Shown: positions 8,159 through 15,799 of the stretch, piece after piece
How positions within the stretch are numbered: the first letter of the stretch is position 1
Layout: each line of letters begins with the position of its first letter
Source of the DNA: Flavobacteriaceae bacterium
GTDB taxonomy: Bacteria > Bacteroidota > Bacteroidia > Flavobacteriales > Flavobacteriaceae
Length of the DNA: 16,652 nucleotides
Assembly (NCBI GenBank): GCA_015489265.1
Contig: WFZY01000206.1
Coordinates: forward strand, 1 to 16,652
Direction: 5' to 3'
Program-made: the position numbers and the translations under genes
The notes under the pieces: model-generated
The model's input: only the letters and a program-made list of their open reading frames with translations
Databases searched by the model: none
Told to the model about the DNA's origin: nothing

Positions 8159-8845
8159 ATGTCTTTTAAAGAAATTCGTAACCAACCCCTACAAGCAATT
8201 AGTTTCAAATTAATGAAACAAATTGATTATCATGCCATTAAAAATTACGATTTACCCATAGAATTGATGATGGAAAACGCCAGATACCACTTGGCAAAAG
8301 TTTGTGCAGCAACGGCTCGTAAATCCGACAAGATTTTAATCGGTATCGGTAAAGGTAATAATGGCGGCGGCGGACTAGTAGCAGCGCGTCGCTTACTGGC
8401 TTGGGGTTATCAAGTATATATCGATGTTTTGGAAGATGAACTATCCGAACTTACGGCTCTCCAATTTAACAGAGCCGTTGCATTTGGGGCAACCATAAAA
8501 TATATTGACCATCCGGATATTTTTATTGATGCCTATTTCGGTTTTTCGCAGAGATTTCCTTTACCTGAAGTTTACATCAAGCGTATAAACCAAATTAATG
8601 CTGCCAAAGTGCCCATCATCAGCTTGGATGTTCCGACAGGTTTGTCCGAAAATTTTGAAGCAAAACATCCTTTTATACATGCGGATACGGTCGTCAGTCT
8701 GGCTTATCCAAAAAAAGTCTTATATCATCCGGATTTAAAAGCGCGGTTGATATTAGCGGATATCGGAATACCGGCTGCAGCTTTTAATGATTTTGGAATA
8801 TCCTACCAATTCCCGTTTGACAGCAATGGCATTTTGCAGTTATAA
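8159..8845 (+). CDS. nnrE: YjeF_N domain protein, NAD(P)HX epimerase-like, without dehydratase domain
   Basis: A 228-residue Rossmann-like YjeF_N protein. The family interconverts the R and S forms of hydrated NADH and NADPH so that a partner dehydratase can repair them. Visible motifs: IELMMENAR (34-42), GKGNNGGGG (64-72), the acidic strand end FIDAYFG (122-128), SLDVPTGL (155-162) and ADTVVSLAYPKK (175-186). The loop normally reads GNNGGDG; here the aspartate is glycine (G71), which could weaken the usual activity. The C-terminal ADP-dependent dehydratase half found in many bacterial YjeF proteins is absent, so it would need a partner elsewhere or have another role. I placed the start at ATG 8159 because the longer in-frame opening from 8021 would overlap the divergent gene and adds an unrelated hydrophobic stretch. 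The symbol is provisional. Confidence 0.8.
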   Translation: MSFKEIRNQPLQAISFKLMKQIDYHAIKNYDLPIELMMENARYHLAKVCAATARKSDKILIGIGKGNNGGGGLVAARRLLAWGYQVYIDVLEDELSELTALQFNRAVAFGATIKYIDHPDIFIDAYFGFSQRFPLPEVYIKRINQINAAKVPIISLDVPTGLSENFEAKHPFIHADTVVSLAYPKKVLYHPDLKARLILADIGIPAAAFNDFGISYQFPFDSNGILQL

Positions 8846-8926
8846 CAAATTGATAAATAATTTAATACAAAAAAATCATAGAATTTTATACGACTCAAAA
8901 TACTAAGCAATAGATTGGTCAAATTT

Positions 8927-9406
8927 TCAATCGCTTTGAATATTATTATGTAGTTTCTCAACAAGTTCATCGATGAAATGCGCTTGCCGGTTGTTGATTT
9001 TTATTTTAGCAGTTTGGGTATCAAACCATGCAGCTTTATCTATTTCAGGAAAACTTTGCAATTTACCGGAATGTGGCGGCCATTCAATTTCAAAAGTATT
9101 ACTGGTGACATTTTCCGGATCAGCATCGCCTTGTACAGCCCAAGCATAAATTAATTTACCGCTTTTTAATTGAACAGGTGTCAGAGCAATCGGTTGAACC
9201 GGATGTATTTCAAAACCGGTTTCTTCTTTAAATTCGCGTAATGCCGCTTGCCAAGCATTTTCATTATTTTCCATCAATCCTTTGGGAATTGACCAAACAC
9301 CTAAGTCTTTTTTTGCCCAATAAGGTCCACCCGGATGTACTAAAAGCACTTTGAGTTGTCCATTGTCAAACTTATAAAGTAATATGCCGGCACTTTTTTG
9401 AGACAT
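8927..9406 (-). CDS. Nudix (NUDIX) hydrolase
   Basis: A 159-residue protein expected to cleave a nucleoside diphosphate linked to another group, using divalent metal. The Nudix box G-x5-E-x7-R-E-U-x-E-E-x-G-U is complete at residues 43-65, beginning GLMENNE and ending REFKEETGF. The residues before it (VWSIPKG) and the opening AGILLY are typical of the compact MutT or Ap4A-hydrolase-like branch. The substrate cannot be deduced; the EIEWPPHSGKLQSFPEID segment (about 105-122) points to the Nudix subfamily described as predicted NTP pyrophosphohydrolases, from memory. It begins 2 bases after the stop of the small acidic gene, so the two are almost certainly cotranscribed and probably translationally coupled. 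Confidence 0.92.
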   Translation of the reverse strand: MSQKSAGILLYKFDNGQLKVLLVHPGGPYWAKKDLGVWSIPKGLMENNENAWQAALREFKEETGFEIHPVQPIALTPVQLKSGKLIYAWAVQGDADPENVTSNTFEIEWPPHSGKLQSFPEIDKAAWFDTQTAKIKINNRQAHFIDELVEKLHNNIQSD

Positions 9407-9408
9407 CT

Positions 9409-9636
9409 TTAAGATTCGTAATGCTTCATTTCCGCATCAAAAAAATCATATGCTCCTTTGACGGCTGCTTCAATTACATCGGCGTTGTCTTTGGCATCTT
9501 GTTCGCTAAATTGGTCTAACCATTCTATTTCATCGGTAGCCATATTGATAAGAAATCTGGGAAAACCGGTATGTAAGACAAAAATGTCATCTTGCAATTT
9601 GGAATTGTCGGCAATCAAGTATTCCGGTAGTTTCAT
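9409..9636 (-). CDS. small acidic conserved protein of unknown function
   Basis: A 75-residue protein with 17 acidic and 6 basic residues, no signal peptide and no membrane segment. The first half (PEYLIADNS, DDIFVLHTGFPRFLINM) looks like a few beta strands; the second half (DEIEWLDQF onward) looks like an acidic helix. I recall similar short proteins in other Bacteroidetes but know no function and no family name. It is the first gene of a pair with the Nudix hydrolase, 2 bases apart. It is real rather than spurious: it has a clear ATG, tight coupling and a coherent composition. Upstream, TAACTTTA (9656-9663) is a five-of-six match to the -7 consensus, with TTTG at 9679-9682. Confidence 0.82.
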   Translation of the reverse strand: MKLPEYLIADNSKLQDDIFVLHTGFPRFLINMATDEIEWLDQFSEQDAKDNADVIEAAVKGAYDFFDAEMKHYES

Positions 9637-9655
9637 AAGATAATGTTTTATCGGC

Positions 9656-9682
9656 TAAAGTTACAAAATTTATCGGCACAAA
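9656..9682 (-). promoter_or_regulatory. possible promoter of the small acidic protein / Nudix pair
   Basis: On the minus strand TTTG (9679-9682) precedes TAACTTTA (9656-9663) by 15 bases. The -7 box misses one fixed base and the spacing is shorter than the usual 19 or so. Confidence 0.35.
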
Positions 9683-9729
9683 TGTAGTGTTAAAATCAAA
9701 AAAACAAACCGGTCTTTATAAAAAAATCG

Positions 9730-9737
9730 TATCTTTG
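9730..9737 (+). promoter_or_regulatory. -7 promoter box of the acyltransferase gene
   Basis: TATCTTTG is an exact TAnnTTTG match, placing transcription start near 9744 and a leader of about 20 bases before ATG 9765. The same ten bases, CGTATCTTTG, precede the MATE gene. No good -33 TTTG is visible. Confidence 0.6.
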
Positions 9738-9764
9738 AAATTACGATTGACTTAAAATGCAGTT

Positions 9765-10586
9765 ATGACTATGTTTAAAAAAGATATTTTCGGAAATATA
9801 ATTTTCATCAAAAAAATAGTGATGTTTATCTTCGGGATAATCTCGAAGCGGCGTTATAAAGGTTTTAACGAGTTACAGATAAACGGCATGGAAATTTTGC
9901 GTTATTTACCTGATAATCAAGTGCTGTTTGTATCCAATCACCAAACCTATTTTGCCGATGCCGCAGCCATGTATCATGTGTTTTTTGCGGCGTTGAACGG
10001 TCAAAATGATATCAAAGGCATCAAATATTTGTTTCATCCCAAAACTAATGTTTACTATGTAGCCGCTAAAGAAACGATGACATCCGGTATTTTACCACGT
10101 ATTTTTATGTATGTGGGCGCTATCCCCATTATGCGTACTTGGCGTTCCAAAGGAAAAGATGTCAAGCGTCCGGTTAATTTTAACGATATTACCAATATCA
10201 GCAAAGCCATTCAAGACGGTTGGGTGATTACCTTTCCACAAGGCACAACGACACCCTTTAAACCAATTAGACGCGGTACCGCACATATTATCAAAACCAA
10301 CAAACCAATTGTCATTCCTATTGTCATTGACGGTTTTAGACGCTCATTTGACAAAAAAGGACTTCAGATTAAAAAACGTGGCATCAACCAACGTTTGACC
10401 ATTAAGCCGCCACTACCCATTGATTATGAGAATGACGAGATTGCCGATATCGTTGAAAAAATTGCATTTGCCATAGAACAACACCAAGATTTGTCTAAAG
10501 TTGTACCGGTGGATGAACTCAAAAAAGATATGACCAAACCCGAAAAGAACGATAATAAACATTTCTGGTCAGGAAAGGATTATTAA
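9765..10586 (+). CDS. PlsC-family lysophospholipid acyltransferase
   Basis: A 273-residue membrane-associated acyltransferase likely to move an acyl chain onto a lysophospholipid or related acceptor. The catalytic histidine block is NHQTYFAD (58-65): H59 and D65 are separated by five residues rather than the four of the textbook NHX4D motif. Later blocks are present: GAIPIMRTW (118-126), FPQGTTTP (157-164, where the usual glutamate of FPEGT is glutamine) and the proline-containing PIVIPIVIDGF (181-191). There is a single hydrophobic segment near the N-terminus (IVMFIFGII). The tail after about residue 245 is charged. ATG 9765 is the first start after the promoter box; ATG 9771 is an equal alternative. 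The substrate (phosphatidate synthesis, aminolipids or other) is not determined. Confidence 0.85.
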   Translation: MTMFKKDIFGNIIFIKKIVMFIFGIISKRRYKGFNELQINGMEILRYLPDNQVLFVSNHQTYFADAAAMYHVFFAALNGQNDIKGIKYLFHPKTNVYYVAAKETMTSGILPRIFMYVGAIPIMRTWRSKGKDVKRPVNFNDITNISKAIQDGWVITFPQGTTTPFKPIRRGTAHIIKTNKPIVIPIVIDGFRRSFDKKGLQIKKRGINQRLTIKPPLPIDYENDEIADIVEKIAFAIEQHQDLSKVVPVDELKKDMTKPEKNDNKHFWSGKDY

Positions 10587-10634
10587 ATGAAGATTTAAAC
10601 CACGTTAAAATTTTATAAAAGCGAAAAATAAACG

Positions 10635-10642
10635 TATCTTTG
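10635..10642 (+). promoter_or_regulatory. -7 promoter box of the MATE gene; decides the start codon
   Basis: TATCTTTG is an exact TAnnTTTG match. Its last three bases are TTG (10640-10642), which opens the longest reading frame. Transcription would begin near 10649, so that TTG cannot be the start; ATG 10658 or 10661 is. Confidence 0.65.
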
Positions 10643-10657
10643 CGCACTTTTTACAGA

Positions 10658-12028
10658 ATGATGCTGCAAAGATATACTAAAGAATTTCGTCAAAATTTGA
10701 AAATAGCCACCCCTGTGATGTTGGGCTATTTAGGACATGTGTTTGTCGGTTTGACAGATAATATATTTGTTGGCAAACTCGATCCGCTCAATTTGGCTGC
10801 GGTCTCTTTAGCAAATTCCGCTATCTTTTTTATCATGTCGTTCGGAATCGGTTTTTCGTATGCCATTACCCCACTGGTTTCGGAAGCCGTTGGCGCCGGC
10901 AAACATCCCCGTTTAAAAAGAGTCTTATTTAACGGACTTTTACTCAACACAATACTGGGATTACTGATGGCGGGATTAAGTTTTGGTATCCCAAAAATTT
11001 TATATTTGGCACATCAACCTGCGGAAGTGATTGAATTGGCAGTGCCTTACATCCGTATTGTCGGTGTTTCCTTGCTGTTCATCATGATTTTTCAAGCCTT
11101 AAAACAATTTTCCGATGGCATGTCATTGACAACCTACCCCATGATTGCAACTATCATATCCAATATTATCAATATTATCTTAAGTTACGGCATGGTTTTC
11201 GGAAAACTCGGCTTTCCTAAAATGGGTATTTATGGTGCCGCTTACGGTACATTAATTGCACGATTTATCAGTGTTTTGGCATTATGGTTTTTCTTGAGAT
11301 ATATGTCTGAAACCAAGGTTTATATGAAAAATTTGGGGTGGTATCTTGTGTCAAAACCCATTATTCAAAGAATATTGTATTTGGGCATTCCTTCCGGATT
11401 TCAAGGCGTTTTTGAAATGGGAATATTCTCTGCCACCGTTTGGATTGCCGGTACATTAGGGGCTATCAGCCAGTCCGCCAATCAAATAGCGCAACAAATG
11501 GCTTCTATGACTTTTATGGTCTTTATAGGATTCGGAGTCGCTGCAACAGTTAGAGTCGGCAACCAAAAAGGGCGGAAAGATTTTAAAGAAATGAAGCGAA
11601 TTGCCACGTCCGTTTTTATACAAGTTTTTTTATTTGAATTGTTGTTTACCTTTATTTTAATAGCTTTTCGTCATCAATTACCGTGGATTTATTTAAGCAG
11701 TGATTATACCGACCCGCAAAAAATAGCCGAAGCACAAGCCGTTTACAATTTGGCTGTAAAATTATTGATTGTTGCCGGTTTATTTCAAATTTCCGATGGC
11801 TTTCAGGTCGTCCTACAAGGGGCTTTAAGGGGACTGCAAGATGTTATTTATCCGTTTTTTATCACCTTAATTGCTTATTGGTTAATCGGATTTCCTATCA
11901 GTCTGTATTTGAGTAAAATATACGGGACTATCGGTATTTGGTATGGATTGCTCACCGGCTTAACCACCGCAGCATTTTTGTTGTTTTTAAGATTCCGGTA
12001 TTTGTCTAAGAAGCTCATTCAAAATTAA
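10658..12028 (+). CDS. MATE family efflux transporter
   Basis: A 456-residue polytopic inner-membrane protein with about twelve hydrophobic segments in the two-bundle order of MATE exporters, which pump cationic or toxic compounds out using Na+ or H+ gradients. The first helices carry the family pattern ATPVMLGYLGHVFVGLTDNI, followed by VGKLDPLNLAAVSLA. The second half repeats it with the equivalent IPSGFQGVFEMGIF. Length is typical and the C-terminus (FLRFRYLSKKLIQN) is basic, as expected on the cytoplasmic side. The substrate and coupling ion cannot be told. It is preceded by its own promoter box, so it is not necessarily cotranscribed with the acyltransferase 71 bases upstream. Confidence 0.93.
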   Translation: MMLQRYTKEFRQNLKIATPVMLGYLGHVFVGLTDNIFVGKLDPLNLAAVSLANSAIFFIMSFGIGFSYAITPLVSEAVGAGKHPRLKRVLFNGLLLNTILGLLMAGLSFGIPKILYLAHQPAEVIELAVPYIRIVGVSLLFIMIFQALKQFSDGMSLTTYPMIATIISNIINIILSYGMVFGKLGFPKMGIYGAAYGTLIARFISVLALWFFLRYMSETKVYMKNLGWYLVSKPIIQRILYLGIPSGFQGVFEMGIFSATVWIAGTLGAISQSANQIAQQMASMTFMVFIGFGVAATVRVGNQKGRKDFKEMKRIATSVFIQVFLFELLFTFILIAFRHQLPWIYLSSDYTDPQKIAEAQAVYNLAVKLLIVAGLFQISDGFQVVLQGALRGLQDVIYPFFITLIAYWLIGFPISLYLSKIYGTIGIWYGLLTGLTTAAFLLFLRFRYLSKKLIQN

Positions 12029-12034
12029 ACTTCT

Positions 12035-12060
12035 ATCCCGTTTCTTTCGGACTTTTTAAT
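12035..12060 (+). terminator. weak possible terminator after the MATE gene
   Basis: TCCCG and CGGA form a short imperfect stem around a T-rich loop, followed by CTTTTTAATTTT. The stem is very short, so this is tentative. The stretch from here to 12184 contains no gene and no other structure that I can see. Confidence 0.3.
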
Positions 12061-12184
12061 TTTAGATTTATGTTTAAAACTACAAAATTAACATTGAGGA
12101 ACATATAAAGTCATATAAAACCCATGGTAGCAAATTGTTTGAAGCATGTTTGATTGTTCATAAACCCTATATCATTTAAGCGCA

Positions 12185-12192
12185 AATCTTTG
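12185..12192 (+). promoter_or_regulatory. near-consensus -7 box before the structured RNA and pbpC
   Basis: AATCTTTG matches TAnnTTTG at five of six fixed bases. A start near 12199 would place the whole folded element (12205-12396) at the 5' end of the pbpC transcript. Confidence 0.4.
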
Positions 12193-12204
12193 TAGTTTTT
12201 TCTC

Positions 12205-12396
12205 TGCGTGAGGGATTGTAGTGGCAGCTTGCCGAAGTAAAATACATTAGAAAAATCACGGCTTTTACAGCGACCGCAGGAAGCTCGTAAAAGGTGTAGT
12301 TTTTTTATGTATTTTTAAGGCAACTATAACGAAAAGCCCGATGCCGTACAAGTAGAGCGGATTTTTGGTGGTGAAAAACTTGTGCGGGACACGCCC
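12205..12396 (+). ncRNA. candidate structured RNA / leader element upstream of pbpC
   Basis: The element opens with TGCGTGAGGGAT and closes with ACGCCC. It contains nested stems: TTGCC (12229-12233) with GGCAA (12319-12323); AAAATACAT (12239-12247) with ATGTATTTT (12307-12315), a perfect 9-bp match; and CTTTTAC (12262-12268) with GTAAAAG (12287-12293). A second domain pairs CCGTACAAGT (12344-12353) with ACTTGTGCGG (12378-12387), ten pairs with one G-U. The phrases GTGAGGGAT, AGTGGCA, AACGAAAAGCCCG and ACGCCC resemble, from memory, an intergenic element widespread in flavobacteria; it may be the Flavo-1 motif, which I could not check. It ends 12 bases before the pbpC start. Confidence 0.6.
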
Positions 12397-12408
12397 AAAT
12401 ATTAGAGT

Positions 12409-14763
12409 TTGAAAATCAAGATATTAAAACATATTAAAATGCATCCATGGCGGTATCTTTTAGGTTTAGTTGCTGCCATTTGGTTTTGTTTCAGCTTGCC
12501 CAATCCCTTGTTTAAACTGCCTTATGCTACCGTTTTGTATGATAAAAACGGTGTTTTATTGGGGGCGCAAATAGCCAAGGACGGGCAGTGGCGTTTTCCG
12601 CTTTCGGATAGTTTGCCAGAAAAGTATAAACAATGTGTGGTGGCTTATGAAGATGCCTATTTTTACAAACATCCGGGGGTGAATCCGGTGTCGTTGGTTA
12701 AGGCGGCATATCAAGATGTTAGAGCGGGAAAAATAGTGCGTGGCGGTAGTACATTGACTATGCAAGTGATGCGTATGGCACGCGGAAATCGGCCTAGAAA
12801 TATGTATCAAAAAATGATAGAGATGATTTTGGCGTTGCGTTTGGAATGTTCATACAGCAAAGATGAGATTTTAAACCTGTATGCTTCGCATGCACCTTTT
12901 GGGGGCAATGTCGTGGGATTGGAAGCGGCGGCTTGGCGTTACTATGGGCGCGCACCCGCCAAGCTTTCGTGGGGTGAAACAGCAACATTGGCGGTCTTGC
13001 CTAATGCGCCGGCATTGATTTATCCGGGGAAAAATCAGCAAATTTTGAAACAAAAACGCAATGCTTTGCTGGATAAGTTGCTTGAAAGCCATGTGATTGA
13101 TAGCGTGACTTGTCGCTTGGCAAAATCCGAACCTTTACCGCAAAAGCCACAGCGTCTACCGCGATTAACGCCGCATCTGCTCGATAAAGTTATCAAAGAC
13201 GGGCATGAAGGGGAACGGATTTACAGCACTTTGGATAGATATTTACAAAAACAAGTCAGGCAAATTCTGCGGCAACATTACGGTTATTTATCATCTAATA
13301 AAATTTTTAATGCCGGTGTGGTGGTTGCCGATGTGGAAACAGGGCAGATATTGGCTTATGCCGGAAATATGCCGGATGATTTACAACCGGCTAATCAATC
13401 TGTTGATATGATTACGGCAGCACGTAGTACAGGTAGTATTTTAAAACCCTTTTTGTATGCGTGGGCGTATAAAGACGGTGTAATTTTACCGAACAGTTTA
13501 CTTAAAGATATTCCGACGCAAATAGCAGGTTATCATCCTAGAAATTACAACAAATCTTACGACGGTGCCGTACCGGCAAGTGAAGCTCTGGCGCGTTCAC
13601 TTAATGTGCCGGCAGTACGTTTATTACAAACTTACGGTTTACAAAAATTTAGAGACCAACTGCAAAATCTGCATTTGACAGATATTGATAAACCGGCGGA
13701 CTATTATGGTTTGACTTTGATTTTGGGTGGTGCCGAAACAAGTTTATGGGACATCACCGGTAGTTATGCTTCGATGGCGCGCGTTCTCAAACATTATAAT
13801 GAAAGCGGTGGCTACAATCCGACCGATTATTTTCCACTGACTTATATACCGGTAAAACGGCATTTTGAGCCGGTAACACAGGATGATTTGTTTGGAGCTG
13901 ACAATATTTGGTTTGTTTTTAATGCTTTGTCTGAAAAAGACCGTCCGGCAGAAGGTGGTGATTGGAATATTTACCGTTCTGCAAAAAAAATTGCTTGGAA
14001 AACCGGAACGAGTTTTGGACATCGTGATGCTTGGTGTATTGGGCTTACACCGCGTTATGTCGTAGGTGTTTGGGTTGGGAATGCTACGGGTGAAGGACGC
14101 CCCGGGTTGACAGGAACGCATTCGGCAGCACCCTTGATGTTCGATGTATTTAAACGGCTGCCGTCAACTGCATGGTTTGAAAAACCGGTGCAAATTATGC
14201 ATCAGGCAAAAGTTTGCCGGCAGAGTGGATTTTTGGCATCACCGCAATGCACCGATTTTCAACTAGTATATATACCGCAAAACGGTGAACGAAGCAATGT
14301 TTGTCCGTATCATCAAATAGTACATTTGAATAAGGAAGGCACTAAACGGGTCAATTCGTCTTGTTACAAAGTTGCAGATATGACCAATAAAAGTTATTTT
14401 GTGTTGCCACCGGTTATGGCGTGGTATTACAAACAAAAACATCCGGAATATAAGGATTTACCACCTTGGGAGCAGGGCTGTCAGCCGGAAGATGATCAGT
14501 CATTGGACTTGATATATCCCAAAAACGGGGTAAAAATATTTATACCTAAAGATTTTGGTAACCGGCAACAAAAAATTGTTTGTAAAGCCGTGGATCAAAA
14601 TCCGGATGCGACTGTGTATTGGCATTTAGATAATGCCTTTGTTAAATTAACGCATGTTAAACATCAAATTGAAATTTATGCCAAGCCGGGAAAACATCGT
14701 TTGACCTTGGTTGATGATACAGGACATCGTATTGTCTGTAAGTTTGATGTCAGTGGTAAGTAA
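12409..14763 (+). CDS. pbpC: penicillin-binding protein 1C (bifunctional peptidoglycan synthase)
   Basis: A 784-residue class A PBP anchored by one N-terminal membrane helix (about 16-30), acting in the periplasm. The glycosyltransferase 51 domain (about 55-235) shows E81-D82 in AYEDAYFYKHPG, RGGSTLTMQ (111-119) and KDEILNLY (151-158). The transpeptidase domain has the catalytic serine in S343-I-L-K346, S397-L-N399 and K531-T-G-T. The C-terminal BiPBP_C domain (about 700-781) identifies the PBP1C subfamily. All key residues are present. I chose TTG 12409 because it restores the lysine-rich cytoplasmic tail (KIKILKHIK) and the family's usual length; ATG 12439 is the alternative. PBP1C is often encoded next to an alpha-2-macroglobulin gene, but none is seen here. 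A structured leader lies directly upstream. Confidence 0.95.
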   Translation: MKIKILKHIKMHPWRYLLGLVAAIWFCFSLPNPLFKLPYATVLYDKNGVLLGAQIAKDGQWRFPLSDSLPEKYKQCVVAYEDAYFYKHPGVNPVSLVKAAYQDVRAGKIVRGGSTLTMQVMRMARGNRPRNMYQKMIEMILALRLECSYSKDEILNLYASHAPFGGNVVGLEAAAWRYYGRAPAKLSWGETATLAVLPNAPALIYPGKNQQILKQKRNALLDKLLESHVIDSVTCRLAKSEPLPQKPQRLPRLTPHLLDKVIKDGHEGERIYSTLDRYLQKQVRQILRQHYGYLSSNKIFNAGVVVADVETGQILAYAGNMPDDLQPANQSVDMITAARSTGSILKPFLYAWAYKDGVILPNSLLKDIPTQIAGYHPRNYNKSYDGAVPASEALARSLNVPAVRLLQTYGLQKFRDQLQNLHLTDIDKPADYYGLTLILGGAETSLWDITGSYASMARVLKHYNESGGYNPTDYFPLTYIPVKRHFEPVTQDDLFGADNIWFVFNALSEKDRPAEGGDWNIYRSAKKIAWKTGTSFGHRDAWCIGLTPRYVVGVWVGNATGEGRPGLTGTHSAAPLMFDVFKRLPSTAWFEKPVQIMHQAKVCRQSGFLASPQCTDFQLVYIPQNGERSNVCPYHQIVHLNKEGTKRVNSSCYKVADMTNKSYFVLPPVMAWYYKQKHPEYKDLPPWEQGCQPEDDQSLDLIYPKNGVKIFIPKDFGNRQQKIVCKAVDQNPDATVYWHLDNAFVKLTHVKHQIEIYAKPGKHRLTLVDDTGHRIVCKFDVSGK

Positions 14764-14807
14764 ACTATAGGGTGTAAGCATAATCAGACTACGAAACAAT
14801 CATTTAA

Positions 14808-15767
14808 TTAAAAGATAAAACCGGCTTCTTTATGGTATTTTTCAGATAAATGCATGAGCATATCTTTAACCATAGTTTCCAAATCATATTGATGGTGCCA
14901 GTGCCAGTCTTTAAATGCCATACGGTCGTCTATGGATTCCGGCCAAGATTCGGCTATGGCTTGACGAAAATCGGGTTGGTAGTCAATACTAAAATCAGGA
15001 ATATAATTTTGAATGCTTTGTGCCAATTCTTGCGGGGTAAAACTGATACCGGCAATATTGTATGAATTGTGTATGCGCAACTGATTTTTATCAGCTTCCA
15101 TAATTTTGATAGTGGCACGGATGGCATCGGGCATATACATCATAGGCAAGCGTGTGTTGGCGGCTAAAAAAGATGTATAATGTCCTTTAGTCAGGGCTTC
15201 GTGAAATATTTCAACGGCATAATCGGTAGTGCCGCCACCGGGCATGGTTTTCCAACTGATAATTCCGGGATAGCGTACACTACGCACATCGACATCGTAA
15301 TGTTCACGATAATATTCTATCCAACGTTCGCCGGCTAATTTGCTGATGCCGTAAACGGTATTGGGATCCATAATGGTGTATTGCGGTGTATCAATACGTG
15401 GTGTATGAGGCCCAAAAACTGCTATGGAACTGGGCCAAAATAGTTTTTTAATGTATCCTTCTTTTGCCAACTCAAGTACGTTGAATAAAACTTGCATATT
15501 GATATCCCAAGCTTTAGTAGGCATTTTTTCGGCATTGGCTGACAGGATAGCTGCCATTAGATAGACTTCTTCTATTTGGTGATCAATCAGCACTTGCTTA
15601 ACGGCTTTTGAGTCGGTAGCATCCAAATGCACAAAATTATGGTCAAAATTTTCCGGCTCTCTGATGTCCGATGCTAATATTTGCTCGTTGCCATAAATGA
15701 GTCGTAATTCGTTTAACAAATCGGTACCAATCTGTCCGTTTGATCCTATGATGAGTGTTTTTGCCAT
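14808..15767 (-). CDS. L-threonine 3-dehydrogenase, epimerase-like (extended SDR) type
   Basis: A 319-residue NAD-dependent enzyme of the extended short-chain dehydrogenase family, expected to oxidise L-threonine to 2-amino-3-oxobutyrate. The Rossmann motif GSNGQIG is at 8-14, the serine block WPSSIAVFGP at 111-120 and the catalytic pair in YGISK (Y139, K143). The stretch PGGGTTDYAVEIFHEAL and the closing SWPESIDDRMAFKDW are characteristic of the bacterial UDP-galactose-epimerase-like threonine dehydrogenases, unlike the zinc-dependent Tdh of E. coli. Length and motifs are complete. The longer open frame begins with a TTG at 15797, but a -7 box at 15800-15807 puts transcription start after it, so ATG 15767 (MAKTLIIG) is the start. 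It converges with pbpC, and 44 bases without an obvious terminator separate them. Confidence 0.92.
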   Translation of the reverse strand: MAKTLIIGSNGQIGTDLLNELRLIYGNEQILASDIREPENFDHNFVHLDATDSKAVKQVLIDHQIEEVYLMAAILSANAEKMPTKAWDINMQVLFNVLELAKEGYIKKLFWPSSIAVFGPHTPRIDTPQYTIMDPNTVYGISKLAGERWIEYYREHYDVDVRSVRYPGIISWKTMPGGGTTDYAVEIFHEALTKGHYTSFLAANTRLPMMYMPDAIRATIKIMEADKNQLRIHNSYNIAGISFTPQELAQSIQNYIPDFSIDYQPDFRQAIAESWPESIDDRMAFKDWHWHHQYDLETMVKDMLMHLSEKYHKEAGFIF

Positions 15768-15799
15768 CCCTTTCTTATTATTTTCTGAATAAGTCAAAG

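Noticed and set aside
8900..8932. GATTG/CAATC inverted repeat between the YjeF_N and Nudix genes as a terminator
   Set aside because: The 5-bp stem with a 10-base loop and no T-run is no better than chance in this AT-rich DNA.
12556..13092. Minus-strand open frames inside pbpC
   Set aside because: They are shadows of the GT51 domain coding sequence, without promoter boxes or recognisable domains.
14764..14807. Terminator between pbpC and threonine dehydrogenase
   Set aside because: I see no stem with a T-run in this 44-base gap.
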